Notes: generated from the sequence alone by a model not told the origin. Shown: positions 1-8,803, counted from the first letter of the stretch. The stretch: DNA of 64,000 bases from Tepidamorphaceae bacterium (GCA_028279445.1 JANQNT010000023.1:434001-498000); one strand, 5' to 3'. Numbers and translations: made by a program.

Positions 1-848
1 GTGCCGGCGCTGGCCAGGGTATCGACGCCGAAGACATAGACGACGACCTTCACCACCGTGAACACGCCGGCCTTGACGACGGCAACCGCGTGCAGGAGCG
101 CGCTCACGGGCGTCGGCGCGACCATCGCCGCCGGCAGCCAGAAATGCACCGGGATGAGTGCCGCCTTGCCGATGCCGTAGATGTAGAGGAACAGCAGCAC
201 GCCCATCAGCGCCGGCGTCACCTTGCCGGCCAGGATGCCGCCCGGCGCGAAGTCGAGCGTGCCGGCGATGACCCCGGTCCAGATGATCGCCGGCAGCAGC
301 AACAGCATCGAGGTGGCCAGCAGCAGCACCAGGTAGATGCGGCCGGACGCCTTGGCCTCGTCGTTGGCCTTGTGGGTAACCAGCGGATAGGTGGAGATCG
401 TCAGCAGTTCGTAGAACAGGAACAGCGTGAACAGGTTGGCCGAGAACGCCACCCCCATGGTGGCGAAAATCGCCACGGCAAAGCAGACATAGAACGGGGT
501 CTGGCGCGGCTCGTCGTTGCCGCGCATGTAGCCGATCGAATAGATCGAGTTGAGGATCCACAAGGTCGAGGCCACCAGCGCGAACAGCATGCCGAGCGGC
601 TCGATCTCGAAGCGGATCTCCAGGCCGGCGAGAATCTGCATCGGCGGCAGGCCCGGGATGTCACCGGCAAGCACCTGACCCGTCAGCATGACGACCAGCG
701 CGAAGAGGATCGCCGCCGAGACCAGCGTCACCGTCTCGCGCAGGTTCGGCTGCCTGCCGAACAGCGGGATCAGCAGGCTGGCGATCGCCGGAACGGCAAG
801 CGCCAGACCGAGCAGCGTATCGCTGTTTGCAAGCAAGCCGCCGGTCAC
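1..848 (-). CDS. Mrp/Mnh-type antiporter subunit D paralogue (partial, C-terminus off window)
   Basis: Proton-conducting membrane subunit of a monovalent cation/H+ antiporter. About 282 codons are visible and the C-terminus lies beyond the left edge. Translation of the reverse strand gives a string of hydrophobic helices and the family segments SIYSIGYMRGNDE, YELLTISTYPLVTHK and FWLPAAMVAPTPVSALLHA, which carries the Lys/His channel region of MrpD/NuoM/NuoN proteins. The start is a GTG that overlaps the TGA of the preceding mrpD (GTGA at 845-848), so the two are translationally coupled. It is a second, divergent D-type subunit in one operon. NuoM-like annotation is possible, but the context makes Mrp/Mbh more likely. 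Confidence 0.88.
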   Translation of the reverse strand, partial: MTGGLLANSDTLLGLALAVPAIASLLIPLFGRQPNLRETVTLVSAAILFALVVMLTGQVLAGDIPGLPPMQILAGLEIRFEIEPLGMLFALVASTLWILNSIYSIGYMRGNDEPRQTPFYVCFAVAIFATMGVAFSANLFTLFLFYELLTISTYPLVTHKANDEAKASGRIYLVLLLATSMLLLLPAIIWTGVIAGTLDFAPGGILAGKVTPALMGVLLFLYIYGIGKAALIPVHFWLPAAMVAPTPVSALLHAVAVVKAGVFTVVKVVVYVFGVDTLASAG

Positions 849-2326
849 TGCACGCCTCCAAACAGCGCTGCCGCCGCCTGCCCGGCAATGCCGGCGGTGA
901 GCGAGGCATCAAGTCCGAAGAAGACGCAGGCCGCCGTCAGGACGATCATCGGCACCAGCATGGAGAGTGGCGGGTCCTTCACCTGCGCCATCTCGACATC
1001 TGGCTTGGCGAACCAGGCCGCCTCCACCACGCGGCCGACATAGAACACCGCGATCAGCGAACTTGCGACGATCAGGAAGGCAAGCCACCACCAGCCCTTC
1101 TCGAAGGCGCCAAGCACCAGGTAGTACTTCGACACGAAGCCGACGGTGCCGGGCACGCCGATCAGGCTGAGGCCCGCGACGACGAAGCAGCCCATGGTGA
1201 TCGGCATCACACGGCCGATGCCCTGCATCCTGTCGATGTTCACCGAGCCGATGCGGTAGGCGACCGCGCCGAGCGCCAGGAAAGCCGCGCCCTTCATCAT
1301 GGCGTGGTTGGCCAGATGCACCAGCGTGCCGGTCAGCCCGGTGACGCTGGCGAGCGATATGCCAAGCGTCATGTAGCCGACCTGGGCAACGGACGAATAG
1401 GCCAGCAGGCGCTTGGTATTAATCTCAAAAACAGCGACGAAGGAGGCAAAGAACATCGCCGCCACCGACAGCACCAGCAGCACCTCGACCACCGGCTGGC
1501 GCACGAACACCATCTCGATGCCGTAGACGGAGAAATACAACCGCACCAGCAGATAGACCGCGACCTTGGTCGCCGTCGCCGCCAGCAGTGCGGTCGCCAC
1601 CGACGGCGCCTTGGCATAGGCGTTGGGCAGCCAGACATGCAGCGGGAACAGCGCCACCTTGAGCCCAATGCCGACGGTGATGAAGGCGATGGAGGTGAGC
1701 ACCGCGCGGTCGTAGGGCGAGGTAGCGATGCGCTCGGCGACATCGACGAAGTTGAGCGAACCGGTGACGGTGAACAACAGCCCCGCGCCGATGACGTAGA
1801 AGGTGGCGCCGATGGTGCCCATGATCAGGTACTGATAGGCCGACAGCAGCGAGCGGCGGCTCTGGCCAAGCGCGATCATCACGTAGGTGGAGAGCGAGGA
1901 AATCTCCAGGAAGACGAAGGCATTGAAGGCATCGCCGGTGAGCGCGATGCCGTTCAGCCCCGACATGCACAGCAGGTACATGGTGTAGAACCAGGCGTGC
2001 TGATCCGAGGCGATCTCGGCGTTCACGCTGGTGCGCGCGTACGGCATGATCAGGGCGGAGATGGCGGACACGATCAGCACCACGAGCGCATTGGCGAGAT
2101 CGACCCGGTATTCGATGCCGACCGGCGGCGCCCAGCCGCCGATGGCGTAGGAGACGACGCCCTCGATCAGCACGCGCTGCAGCAGCAGCACGGCAAGCGC
2201 GGCGGTCGCCAGCGTGGTCGCCAGTCCAATCGCCCAGGCAACGTCGCCGCGGCGGACCAGCGTGGCCAGCAGCGCCCCGAACATGGGCACCATGACGGCG
2301 AGAATGGGAACGTGCTGGGCGATCAT
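845..2326 (-). CDS. mrpD: Monovalent cation/H+ antiporter subunit D (MrpD/MnhD-like)
   Basis: A 493-residue polytopic inner-membrane protein with about 14 hydrophobic helices, the normal length for MrpD. Visible family motifs include FLEISSLSTYVMIALG (conserved Glu of the proton path), LFPLHVWLPNAYAKAPS (broken-helix region) and LVHLANHAMMKGAAFLALG (conserved His/Lys). It is expected to translocate protons within the Mrp complex and support pH and sodium homeostasis. ATG start overlaps the stop of mrpC (ATGA at 2323-2326), and its stop overlaps the start of the next D-type gene. Confidence 0.93.
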   Translation of the reverse strand: MIAQHVPILAVMVPMFGALLATLVRRGDVAWAIGLATTLATAALAVLLLQRVLIEGVVSYAIGGWAPPVGIEYRVDLANALVVLIVSAISALIMPYARTSVNAEIASDQHAWFYTMYLLCMSGLNGIALTGDAFNAFVFLEISSLSTYVMIALGQSRRSLLSAYQYLIMGTIGATFYVIGAGLLFTVTGSLNFVDVAERIATSPYDRAVLTSIAFITVGIGLKVALFPLHVWLPNAYAKAPSVATALLAATATKVAVYLLVRLYFSVYGIEMVFVRQPVVEVLLVLSVAAMFFASFVAVFEINTKRLLAYSSVAQVGYMTLGISLASVTGLTGTLVHLANHAMMKGAAFLALGAVAYRIGSVNIDRMQGIGRVMPITMGCFVVAGLSLIGVPGTVGFVSKYYLVLGAFEKGWWWLAFLIVASSLIAVFYVGRVVEAAWFAKPDVEMAQVKDPPLSMLVPMIVLTAACVFFGLDASLTAGIAGQAAAALFGGVQ

Positions 2327-2691
2327 TCGTCGTCGTCGCCCTGCTCGAAAATCTCGTCTTCCTCGATGGTGCCGTAGACCTCGTTGATGCGCACGACGAG
2401 ACCAAGGCCGAGGGAGAGAGTCGCAACACCGACGACGATGGCCGTAAGGATCAGGACGTGCGGCAGCGGATTGGAATAGACCTCAATCCCCTGGTCGAGG
2501 ATCGGCGGCGTACCGCCGATGATCTTGCCCGGCGAGATGTAGAGCAGATAGACCGAGGTCTGGAACAGCGACAGGCCGACCAGCTTCTTGACCATGTTGC
2601 CGCGCGCGACGACCACATACAGCCCCGCCACCATCAGGAAGATGGTGATCCAGTGGTTGTAGTGGGCGATGATGGTCTGGGCGAGTTCCAC
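2323..2691 (-). CDS. mrpC: Cation/proton antiporter subunit C (MrpC/MnhC, NuoK-like)
   Basis: A 122-residue NuoK-like protein with three membrane helices, the usual size for MrpC. Typical stretches are ARGNMVKKLVGLSLFQTSV and NPLPHVLILTAIVVGVA, the latter containing the conserved P-L-P-x-x-L-x-L-T-A-I-V-V-G core. The tail is very acidic (EEDEIFEQGDDDE). I chose the GTG at 2691, five bases after the mrpB stop. Longer reading frames upstream only overlap mrpB in another frame. It lies between mrpB and mrpD as in standard Mrp operons. Confidence 0.92.
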   Translation of the reverse strand: MELAQTIIAHYNHWITIFLMVAGLYVVVARGNMVKKLVGLSLFQTSVYLLYISPGKIIGGTPPILDQGIEVYSNPLPHVLILTAIVVGVATLSLGLGLVVRINEVYGTIEEDEIFEQGDDDE

Positions 2692-2696
2692 AGGGC

Positions 2697-3119
2697 CTAC
2701 TCCTCGCGCCCACGCCCGGCGAAGCCGTAGAAGATGGCGATCATGGTGCCGGCAACGGTGATGAAGACGCCCAGTTCGACAAGGAAGATGCCGAGTTCCT
2801 GAGCGTGCACGTGGTCGTGGCCGAGCACGTCGTAGTCGAGGAAATTCTCGCCATAGAAGAAGCTCACCGCGCCGACGCCCGCGTAGAGCAGAACGCCGGC
2901 GGGAATCATCTTCTCCACCACCCAGGTCGGCACGACGCGCATCGATTGTTCGAGCCCGAACATGATGGCGTAGAGGATCAGCGCGGCACCGGCGATGACG
3001 CCGGCCTGAAACCCGCCGCCGGGGCCATAATCGCCGTGGAACTGCACGTAAGCGGCAAAGACCAGCATGAAGGGCAGCATCAGCTTGGTGACGATGCGCA
3101 GGACGACATCGAGTTTCAT
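2697..3119 (-). CDS. mrpB: Na+/H+ antiporter subunit B (MnhB domain)
   Basis: A 140-residue membrane protein of the MnhB family. Visible features are an N-terminal cytoplasmic stretch, FHGDYGPGGGFQAGVIAGAA (the hallmark H-x-x-P-G-G-G-F-x-x-G motif of MrpB) and ELGVFITVAGTMIAIFYGFAG near the C-terminus. It forms part of the membrane arm next to the MrpA-type C-terminal domains. ATG start overlaps the stop of the upstream MbhDE-type gene (ATGA at 3116-3119), so it is coupled to it. Confidence 0.93.
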   Translation of the reverse strand: MKLDVVLRIVTKLMLPFMLVFAAYVQFHGDYGPGGGFQAGVIAGAALILYAIMFGLEQSMRVVPTWVVEKMIPAGVLLYAGVGAVSFFYGENFLDYDVLGHDHVHAQELGIFLVELGVFITVAGTMIAIFYGFAGRGREE

Positions 3120-3676
3120 GTGCGTTCCTCCTGGCGCTTCTTGAGCCGTGCCCGGCTACGGCCACGGCGCAACAGCAGGAGAACGCCAATACCCGCGGTG
3201 AACACCACCGCCGTTTCGCCCAGCGTGTCGAAGCCGCGATAGGAGGCCAGCACCGAGGTGACCACGTTGGGAACGCCGGTATCGGCGATGGAGCGCTCCA
3301 GATAGGCGGCGCCCACATGGGTGTTCACCGGTGTCTGGGCGAGGCCGAAGCCCGGCAGGTCCCAAGTGCCGTAGATGAGGATCGCCGCGGTGGCCGAGGC
3401 AACAAACAGCGGCAGCAGCGGCGAGTGGGCCGGCTTGGCTTCCTCCACACGGGTCATGGAGAGCACCGTCAGCATCAGCACCGTGGAGATGCCGGCACCC
3501 ACAGAGGCTTCGGTCATCGCCACGTCCACCGCGTCGAGCACGATGAAGACACTCGCCATCAGGAAGGAGTAGATGCTGCCGAGGATGACCACGGCGAACA
3601 GGTTGCGCAGCCGCACCACGCCGAGCGTGACCACCACGAGCAGGGTCAGCAGGACCATGTTGATGACCGCTTCCAC
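3116..3676 (-). CDS. Free-standing MbhD/MbhE-type antiporter subunit (DUF4040)
   Basis: A 186-residue membrane protein that corresponds to the C-terminal MbhD and MbhE domains which classical MrpA carries fused to its large N-terminal part. The first half (MVLLTLLVVVTLGVVRLRN, then ASVFIVLDAVDVAMTEASVG) matches DUF4040/MbhD. The second half, with TPVNTHVGAAYLERS and YRGFDTLGETAVVFTAGIG, matches MbhE. The start is a GTG at 3676 just after the mrpG stop, and an in-frame ATG at 3658 is an alternative. Its presence as a separate gene shows that this is the split-A (Mbh-like) operon layout. Confidence 0.85.
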   Translation of the reverse strand: MEAVINMVLLTLLVVVTLGVVRLRNLFAVVILGSIYSFLMASVFIVLDAVDVAMTEASVGAGISTVLMLTVLSMTRVEEAKPAHSPLLPLFVASATAAILIYGTWDLPGFGLAQTPVNTHVGAAYLERSIADTGVPNVVTSVLASYRGFDTLGETAVVFTAGIGVLLLLRRGRSRARLKKRQEERT

Positions 3677-3683
3677 GAGGCCC

Positions 3684-4127
3684 CTACCCGGTTGGCTTGC
3701 TGCCACGCCCGGCCGGCGCAAGGCCCGGCCGCGGCGTGATCGCATCGACGTCGTCGCGCACGGTCTCGTGCGGCACCGCCTCGACAAAGAAGTCCCCGCC
3801 GCAGGCATCGTCGGCCTCGTCGGGATCGGTGACGTGGGGGCGCACGCCGGCCACCAGTGCCGCACGCGCCAGCGCATGACCGGCGACCGGCCCGGTGAAG
3901 AACAGAATGGCGAGAACGATCAGTAGCTTGGCGGTCACCAGCGAGAAGCCTGCCTGCAGGATCATGCCGGAGATCAACAGCCCGGCACCCAGGGTGTCGG
4001 CCACGGATGCCGCGTGCAGGCGGGTGTAGACGTCCGGCATGCGGTTGATGCCCACGGCGCTGATCACCATGGCGATGCCGCCTGCCATGAGCAGCACCCA
4101 ACTGGCGATATCGATCAACATCTCCAT
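3684..4127 (-). CDS. mrpG: Monovalent cation/H+ antiporter subunit G
   Basis: A 147-residue MrpG/MnhG family protein with three helices in the first 95 residues, including GGIAMVISAVGINRMPDVYTR and RLHAASVADTLGAGLLISG, the conserved R-x-x-D-x-Y-T-R-x-H-A core. The C-terminal 50 residues form a polar, Asp-rich tail that typical MrpG proteins of 110-125 residues lack. ATG at 4127 is used and a second in-frame ATG lies two codons later. It follows mrpF by five bases. Confidence 0.92.
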   Translation of the reverse strand: MEMLIDIASWVLLMAGGIAMVISAVGINRMPDVYTRLHAASVADTLGAGLLISGMILQAGFSLVTAKLLIVLAILFFTGPVAGHALARAALVAGVRPHVTDPDEADDACGGDFFVEAVPHETVRDDVDAITPRPGLAPAGRGSKPTG

Positions 4128-4132
4128 CGCGT

Positions 4133-4414
4133 TCAATTCTCGGGCTCTTCGCCGCCGGACTGCGACAGATCGCCGAAGCGGAAATACTTGAGCACCGCCA
4201 GCGTCCCGATCAGGTTCAGCAGCGCGTAGGTAATGCCGATGTCGAGGAATTCCGGCCGGCCGGTGAGGAAGCCGACCACCGCCAGCAACAGGATGGCTTC
4301 GGTGCCGATCGAATTGGCGGCGACCAGCCGGTCGAACACGGTGGGGCCTTTCAGGGCGCGCACCACGAGCAGGATCAGCGCAACGAGCAGCGCCAGTGCG
4401 GCGGCGGCGAACAT
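4133..4414 (-). CDS. mrpF: Monovalent cation/H+ antiporter subunit F
   Basis: A 93-residue, three-helix MrpF/MnhF protein. The loop after helix 1, RALKGPTVFDRLVAANSIGT, is the family signature (R-x-x-x-G-P-x-x-x-D-R-x-x-A-x-x). GITYALLNLIGTLAVLKYF forms the last helix. ATG at 4414 overlaps the mrpE stop (TGATG). The GTG one codon upstream could also serve as the start. Confidence 0.93.
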   Translation of the reverse strand: MFAAAALALLVALILLVVRALKGPTVFDRLVAANSIGTEAILLLAVVGFLTGRPEFLDIGITYALLNLIGTLAVLKYFRFGDLSQSGGEEPEN

Positions 4415-4926
4415 CACTTCGTTCCCTCGAAGGCGGAAACGCGGCGGTCCATCTCGCCTTCGGCAAGCGCATCGAGGCCGTCGACGGTCAGGCCATGCAC
4501 GATGATCTCCTGGGTGCGCCAGTCGACCACGACGGAAATGGTGCCGGGCGTCAGCGTGATGGAATTGGCATAGGTGGTGATGCCGGCGGGCGTTTTCTGG
4601 CTCGCCTTGAGGCGCCTCAGCGCAGGCGTGATGGGCATCGCCGGATGGACGATGCGCCAGCCCACGTCGATCGCCGACTTGATGATCTGGAACACCAGCC
4701 AGGGCCAGTAGAAAACGGCGTTCCAGGCAAGCTGGATGGGCAGTCCTTCCTCATCGGCAAGGCCGAGCTTGAGCGCCCACAGCGACACCAGCGCGCAGAT
4801 CACCGCACCGGAAATCACCAGCCACGCCGTGTAGTGTCCGGATAGCAGCAGCCAGAAGCCGTACAGAACGGCGAACATGACCACCGCACGTACAATCCTG
4901 GAGAACGGAGAGCGCCCGCCTCGCAT
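4414..4926 (-). CDS. mrpE: Na+/H+ antiporter subunit E
   Basis: A 170-residue MrpE/MnhE protein and the first gene of the antiporter operon. Two or three N-terminal helices are followed by the cytoplasmic domain containing NSITLTPGTISVVVDWRTQEI and VHGL, the typical S-I-T-L-T-P-G-T motif. The start at 4926 is chosen because an AGGGG ribosome-binding site precedes it. The open frame extends to 4995, but the extra residues are Arg-rich and resemble no family. The operon promoter must lie in the 290-bp divergent gap with msrB. Confidence 0.92.
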   Translation of the reverse strand: MRGGRSPFSRIVRAVVMFAVLYGFWLLLSGHYTAWLVISGAVICALVSLWALKLGLADEEGLPIQLAWNAVFYWPWLVFQIIKSAIDVGWRIVHPAMPITPALRRLKASQKTPAGITTYANSITLTPGTISVVVDWRTQEIIVHGLTVDGLDALAEGEMDRRVSAFEGTK

Positions 4927-5181
4927 CCTTTCCCCTCGCCTCAAGACCCGGCGGATGCTTAAACCGCCGCGGATTCGTATTGCTATTATTATCACGCGCC
5001 GGTGCGGCGCATGGTCGAATGCCCGAAGATCAGGTGAGCGAGAGCGGGCGAATCAACGTGCTATTTTTTCATAGCTCGCTGCCCAAACCAACGACTTGCG
5101 TAACAAATGCGTCAGCACCCTCAACCCAGCGTGGAAGATCAGCGACGGACTTCCTATCTGGTACAGTGACGCTTGCCAAGC

Positions 5182-5193
5182 CTGGTATACCAG
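5182..5193. promoter_or_regulatory. Perfect 12-bp palindrome upstream of msrB
   Basis: CTGGTATACCAG is a perfect palindrome lying 24 bases before the msrB start. TGGTATACCA-type palindromes are typical operators of FCD-group GntR repressors, so it may be an operator in the msrB leader. No regulator gene is adjacent. The rest of the gap 4927-5217 holds no gene I can support and should contain the divergent promoters of the antiporter operon and msrB. Confidence 0.4.
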
Positions 5194-5217
5194 AGAAAAT
5201 ACCCCCGGAGAAAAGCC

Positions 5218-5655
5218 ATGGCGAACATCGCGACCAAGACGGCCTCCCCCCTTCCGCGCATCACCAAGAGCGAGGCGGAGTGGCGCGCACAACTGACGCC
5301 TGAGCAATACCGCATCACCCGCGAGCACGGCACCGAACGCGCCTTCACCGGCCCGTTCTGGGACGAAAAGGCCGCGGGCACCTACGCCTGCATCTGCTGC
5401 GGGGAGCCGCTGTTCTCGTCGGGCACGAAGTTCGATTCGGGCACAGGCTGGCCAAGCTATTACGAACCGATCTCCGCCGACGCCATCGCCGAGCATGACG
5501 ATCGTTCCTGGTTCATGCGCCGCACGGAGGTGCGGTGCGCGGCATGCGACGCGCATCTGGGACATGTGTTTCCCGACGGGCCGCAGCCGACCGGCCTGCG
5601 CTACTGCATCAACGGCCACGCCCTCGACTTCACACGGGAGGACCAGGACGGCTGA
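5218..5655 (+). CDS. msrB: Peptide-methionine (R)-S-oxide reductase MsrB
   Basis: A 145-residue enzyme that reduces methionine-R-sulfoxide in proteins. Two zinc-binding CxxC pairs are visible (C58/C61 in CICCG and C107/C110 in [12 protein letters not shown]), and the catalytic cysteine is C130 in GLRYCING. The [11 protein letters not shown] segment has Thr where many MsrB enzymes carry the resolving cysteine, so recycling may use another thiol or thioredoxin directly. ATG at 5218 is preceded by GGAGAA. The frame extends upstream to 5173 but without a ribosome-binding site. It is a single-gene unit followed by a terminator-like hairpin. Confidence 0.96.
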   Translation: MANIATKTASPLPRITKSEAEWRAQLTPEQYRITREHGTERAFTGPFWDEKAAGTYACICCGEPLFSSGTKFDSGTGWPSYYEPISADAIAEHDDRSWFMRRTEVRCAACDAHLGHVFPDGPQPTGLRYCINGHALDFTREDQDG

Positions 5656-5680
5656 ACGTCCGGCAGGCTCAAAGAACGAA

Positions 5681-5706
5681 GGACCGGTCTCCCGACCGGC
5701 CCTTTT
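5681..5706 (+). terminator. Rho-independent terminator after msrB
   Basis: A nine-base stem with one mismatch (GGACCGGTC / GACCGGCCC), a four-base loop and TTTT directly after. It is 25 bases past the msrB stop, between convergent genes. Confidence 0.65.
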
Positions 5707-5728
5707 CGTCGGCGCAACCGGAAAAGGG

Positions 5729-6559
5729 CTATTCGTAGGTGCCGGCGAGGACGGCTCTCAATCGCGCCCCGATGAAGAAGCCGAGCTGATGGTCGGTATC
5801 CATGGCGCCCGCCGGCACGTTGACCACCGGCATGTCGGAGAAATAGTCGAGACGCGCCACCGCGCCGACCTTGACGGTCCTGTTCAGCCTGACGTCGATG
5901 CCGGTCGCGAACTGGCCGCGAAAGCCGCTGAAATCGTCGTCGGTGATCGCCGGACCGTTGCTGGTCACATCCGACGAGCCGCCATAGGCGCCGGCAGCGC
6001 CACGCAGGCTGACGACCGTGCGGTCCGTGACGTATCGCTCGGCCTCGAACGACACCATGGCACCGAACAGCGTCGCGTCGTGCGAGATCGTCACTGTGCC
6101 CATGCCGACGTTACGGAACGTGCCGTCAACGAAGCCGATGAACGGCTCGACGCCCCACATCGTCTTGTTGCGGGCGTACTGGTCGTTGTAGTGCTGGAAG
6201 CGGGTGCCGATCTCCCAGTAATCGCGTTCGGAGGTGAATGTCGCGACCGCGTCGTCGCCCTGGTCCTGATAGTGGCCCCACAGCTCGGCACGATCGACGA
6301 AGCCGCCGATAATGCCGTTCTCGATGGAGATATGGCCAAGCGTGGCGGTTACGTAGCCGCCACCATCAGGCTCCAGCACAAGTCCGCCGGGGGCCATGTC
6401 TTCGGGCCCGTCAAAGCCGGCATAGCCGCCCTCGATCTCGACGTAGAAGAAATCGATGTCGCTCCTGGCGTTGGCATAGTCGTCGGCGAGCGCCGGCGTT
6501 GCAGCCAGCCCGAGTGCCGCGCCTGCGGCCAGAATGGAGAAGAATTTGCGCACGAGCAC
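5729..6559 (-). CDS. Exported protein, probable outer-membrane beta-barrel
   Basis: Not recognised by name. A 276-residue protein with a clear Sec signal peptide (cleavage after ATPALA, about residue 26). The mature part is rich in Gly, Asp and aromatic residues with alternating hydrophobic strands, no Cys and no long hydrophobic helix, and it ends with the strand-like segment LGFFIGARLRAVLAG. This fits a small outer-membrane beta-barrel or autotransporter-barrel-like protein. The start is a GTG at 6559, with a second GTG at 6553. It is convergent with msrB and divergent from the isochorismatase gene. Function unknown. Confidence 0.7.
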   Translation of the reverse strand: MLVRKFFSILAAGAALGLAATPALADDYANARSDIDFFYVEIEGGYAGFDGPEDMAPGGLVLEPDGGGYVTATLGHISIENGIIGGFVDRAELWGHYQDQGDDAVATFTSERDYWEIGTRFQHYNDQYARNKTMWGVEPFIGFVDGTFRNVGMGTVTISHDATLFGAMVSFEAERYVTDRTVVSLRGAAGAYGGSSDVTSNGPAITDDDFSGFRGQFATGIDVRLNRTVKVGAVARLDYFSDMPVVNVPAGAMDTDHQLGFFIGARLRAVLAGTYE

Positions 6560-6783
6560 CGCCCCGAAGTGCTACCTGAGATCACGACCCCAAGGTTAGG
6601 CCCCTGGTGTTCTTGATGACCCGAACTGGTAGCGTGCCCCGTCGCGCTGGCGCAAGTTTCGAATCCGGCAATATCATTTTTCCTGATATCCCGTGACCTT
6701 CAAGCCACAGGCATCAATCCGACGTGATTCTCGCCATTCAGGCGCAAAATCGCAAAACAAAAAGAATGGCATAGGCTCGACGC

Positions 6784-7335
6784 ATGCTTCTTACCGCCGA
6801 AAAGTCCCATCTCCTCGTTATCGACCTGCAGGAGCGTTTGTTACCGGTCGTGCAGGAGCACGAAAATGTCATCGCCAATGCGGCGACCCTGATGAAGGCG
6901 GCCGACCGGCTCGGCGTGCCGGTAACGGTGTCTGAACAGTATCCGGAAGGCATCGGCCCGACCGTCGCCGAACTCGACGGTCTCGCCGGCAAGTCGAAGA
7001 CCTTTTCCAAGCGCGCCTTCGCCTCCTCCGCCGACAAGGCCATCCGGGCCCACGCGGCCAAGCTGAAGCGCGCCGGCCACGACCAGTTGGTCATCTGCGG
7101 CACCGAGGCGCATATCTGCGTGCTGCAGACCGCGCTGGGCTTTTGCGAAGCGGGCTGGCGCGTCGCCGTGGTGGTCGACGCGATTTCCTCGCGCAAGGCG
7201 GTCTCCAAGGAGGCTGCCGTGGCCAGGCTGGCGATGGCCGGCATCCATCTGGTGACGACCGAGATGGTGGTCTTCGAGTGGGTGGCCGATTCCCGATCGC
7301 CAGCGTTCCGCGATCTGCTGGCGCTGGTGAAGTAG
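6784..7335 (+). CDS. Isochorismatase-family cysteine hydrolase
   Basis: A 183-residue cytosolic hydrolase with the isochorismatase-like alpha/beta fold. The catalytic triad is visible as D14 (VIDLQE), K76 (FSKRAF) and C112 (CGTEAHICVLQTA), where the preceding Thr-Glu-Ala-H is typical of the YcaC/nicotinamidase-like group. The substrate cannot be read from the sequence. Amide or carbamoyl compounds are usual for the family. The start is the first ATG. The upstream gap 6560-6783 contains no other gene. It stands 108 bases before the acyl-CoA dehydrogenase in the same direction. Confidence 0.88.
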   Translation: MLLTAEKSHLLVIDLQERLLPVVQEHENVIANAATLMKAADRLGVPVTVSEQYPEGIGPTVAELDGLAGKSKTFSKRAFASSADKAIRAHAAKLKRAGHDQLVICGTEAHICVLQTALGFCEAGWRVAVVVDAISSRKAVSKEAAVARLAMAGIHLVTTEMVVFEWVADSRSPAFRDLLALVK

Positions 7336-7443
7336 CCCACCCGACCCCACATGGCAGCGCTGTCGCCTGAACGCTTGTGGTAGACTGCCGCAGACGCCAA
7401 AAGGACAGGCAACAGCAACGCACACCGTCCGGGAGCCGCCCAC

Positions 7444-8661
7444 ATGAGTGCCGTCACCGACGCCACCGACAAGACGTCGAAGCCCGCCGCCTTCCAATGG
7501 GACGATCCGTTCCTGCTCGAGGATCAGCTCGGGGAAGACGAGCGGCTGATCCGCGACAGCGCGCACGGCTTCGCCCAGGAAAAGCTGCTGCCGCGCGTGC
7601 TGGAGGCCTACGCCAACGAGACCTGCGATCCCGACATCTTCCGCGAGATGGGCGCGCTTGGCCTGCTCGGGGTAACGCTGCCGGAGGAGTATGGCTGCGC
7701 GGCGGCGTCCTACGTGGCCTACGGTCTGGTGGCGCGCGAGGTGGAGCGGGTCGATTCCGGCTACCGCTCGATGATGAGCGTGCAGTCCTCGCTGGTGATG
7801 TATCCGATCTTTGCCTATGGCGACGAGGCGCAGCGCAAGAAGTATCTGCCCAAGCTCGCCAGCGGCGCGTTCATCGGCTGCTTCGGGCTGACCGAGCCGG
7901 ACGCCGGCTCCGACCCGGCCGGCATGACGACGCGCGCCCAGAAGATCGACGGCGGCTATCGGCTGACCGGCACCAAGACGTGGATTTCCAATTCGCCGAT
8001 CGCCGATGTCTTCGTCGTGTGGGCCAAGTCGGACGCCCATGACGGCGCGATCCGCGGCTTCGTGCTGGACAAGGGCGCCAAGGGTCTCTCGGCACCGAGG
8101 ATCGGCGGCAAGCTGTCCTTGCGCGCCTCCGTCACCGGCGAGATCGTCATGGACGACGTCGAGGTCGGCGAGGATGCGCTGCTGCCCAACGTCTCCGGGT
8201 TGAAGGGGCCGTTCGGCTGTCTCAACCGGGCGCGCTACGGCATCTCGTGGGGCGTCATGGGCGCGGCGGAGGACTGCTGGCACCGGGCGCGTGCCTACGG
8301 CCTGGAGCGCAAGCAGTTCGGCAAGCCCCTGGCGCAGACGCAGCTCTACCAGAAGAAGCTCGCCGACATGCAGACCGAGATCGCCCTTGGCCTGCAGGCC
8401 TCCTTGCGCGTCGGCCGGCTGATGGACGAGGGCCGCCTGGCGCCGGAGATGATCTCCATCGTCAAGCGCAACAATGCCGGCAAGGCGCTCGATATCGCCC
8501 GCATCGCCCGCGACATGCACGGCGGCAACGGCATCCAGGAGGAGTACCACGTGATGCGGCACTCCCAGAACCTGGAGACCGTGAACACCTACGAGGGCAC
8601 CCACGACGTGCACGCGCTGGTCCTGGGGCGCGCGCAGACCGGATTACAAGCGTTTTATTGA
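7444..8661 (+). CDS. gcdH: Acyl-CoA dehydrogenase, glutaryl-CoA dehydrogenase type
   Basis: A 405-residue FAD enzyme of the acyl-CoA dehydrogenase superfamily. It resembles glutaryl-CoA dehydrogenase, which oxidises and decarboxylates glutaryl-CoA to crotonyl-CoA in lysine/tryptophan breakdown. Visible evidence: [19 protein letters not shown] (FAD/substrate region), [40 protein letters not shown] and the catalytic Glu at about residue 384 in [15 protein letters not shown]. The [11 protein letters not shown] and [17 protein letters not shown] segments are typical of GcdH. No other lysine or tryptophan pathway gene is adjacent. A long hairpin repeat follows it. Confidence 0.9.
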   Translation: MSAVTDATDKTSKPAAFQWDDPFLLEDQLGEDERLIRDSAHGFAQEKLLPRVLEAYANETCDPDIFREMGALGLLGVTLPEEYGCAAASYVAYGLVAREVERVDSGYRSMMSVQSSLVMYPIFAYGDEAQRKKYLPKLASGAFIGCFGLTEPDAGSDPAGMTTRAQKIDGGYRLTGTKTWISNSPIADVFVVWAKSDAHDGAIRGFVLDKGAKGLSAPRIGGKLSLRASVTGEIVMDDVEVGEDALLPNVSGLKGPFGCLNRARYGISWGVMGAAEDCWHRARAYGLERKQFGKPLAQTQLYQKKLADMQTEIALGLQASLRVGRLMDEGRLAPEMISIVKRNNAGKALDIARIARDMHGGNGIQEEYHVMRHSQNLETVNTYEGTHDVHALVLGRAQTGLQAFY

Positions 8662-8732
8662 AGGTCGGTTCTCTCCGGCTGCGCCGTTCTTTCTTTCCCA
8701 CTGCACCGGCCCACTCCTGCTTTCTGGCTGCA

Positions 8733-8803
8733 CCAGCCCACTCCCCTGCCCAACCACCCCAAGGGTACCCTCGATAGGGTGGTTGGGCAGGGGAGTGGGC
8801 TGG
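8733..8803. repeat. Long perfect hairpin repeat, family 1 copy A
   Basis: A perfect 27-bp inverted repeat (8733-8759 against 8777-8803) around a 17-base loop containing GGGTACCC. It sits between the convergent ends of gcdH and the DMT transporter gene. A partial arm-like sequence (CTGCACCGGCCCACTCC) precedes it near 8701. A second copy in opposite orientation occurs at 22212-22286. It could act as a bidirectional terminator or as a REP-like dispersed element. Confidence 0.85.

Noticed and set aside
6841..8613. 590-codon minus-strand frame
   Set aside because: Antisense across the isochorismatase and gcdH genes, with no domain and a composition typical of shadow frames.
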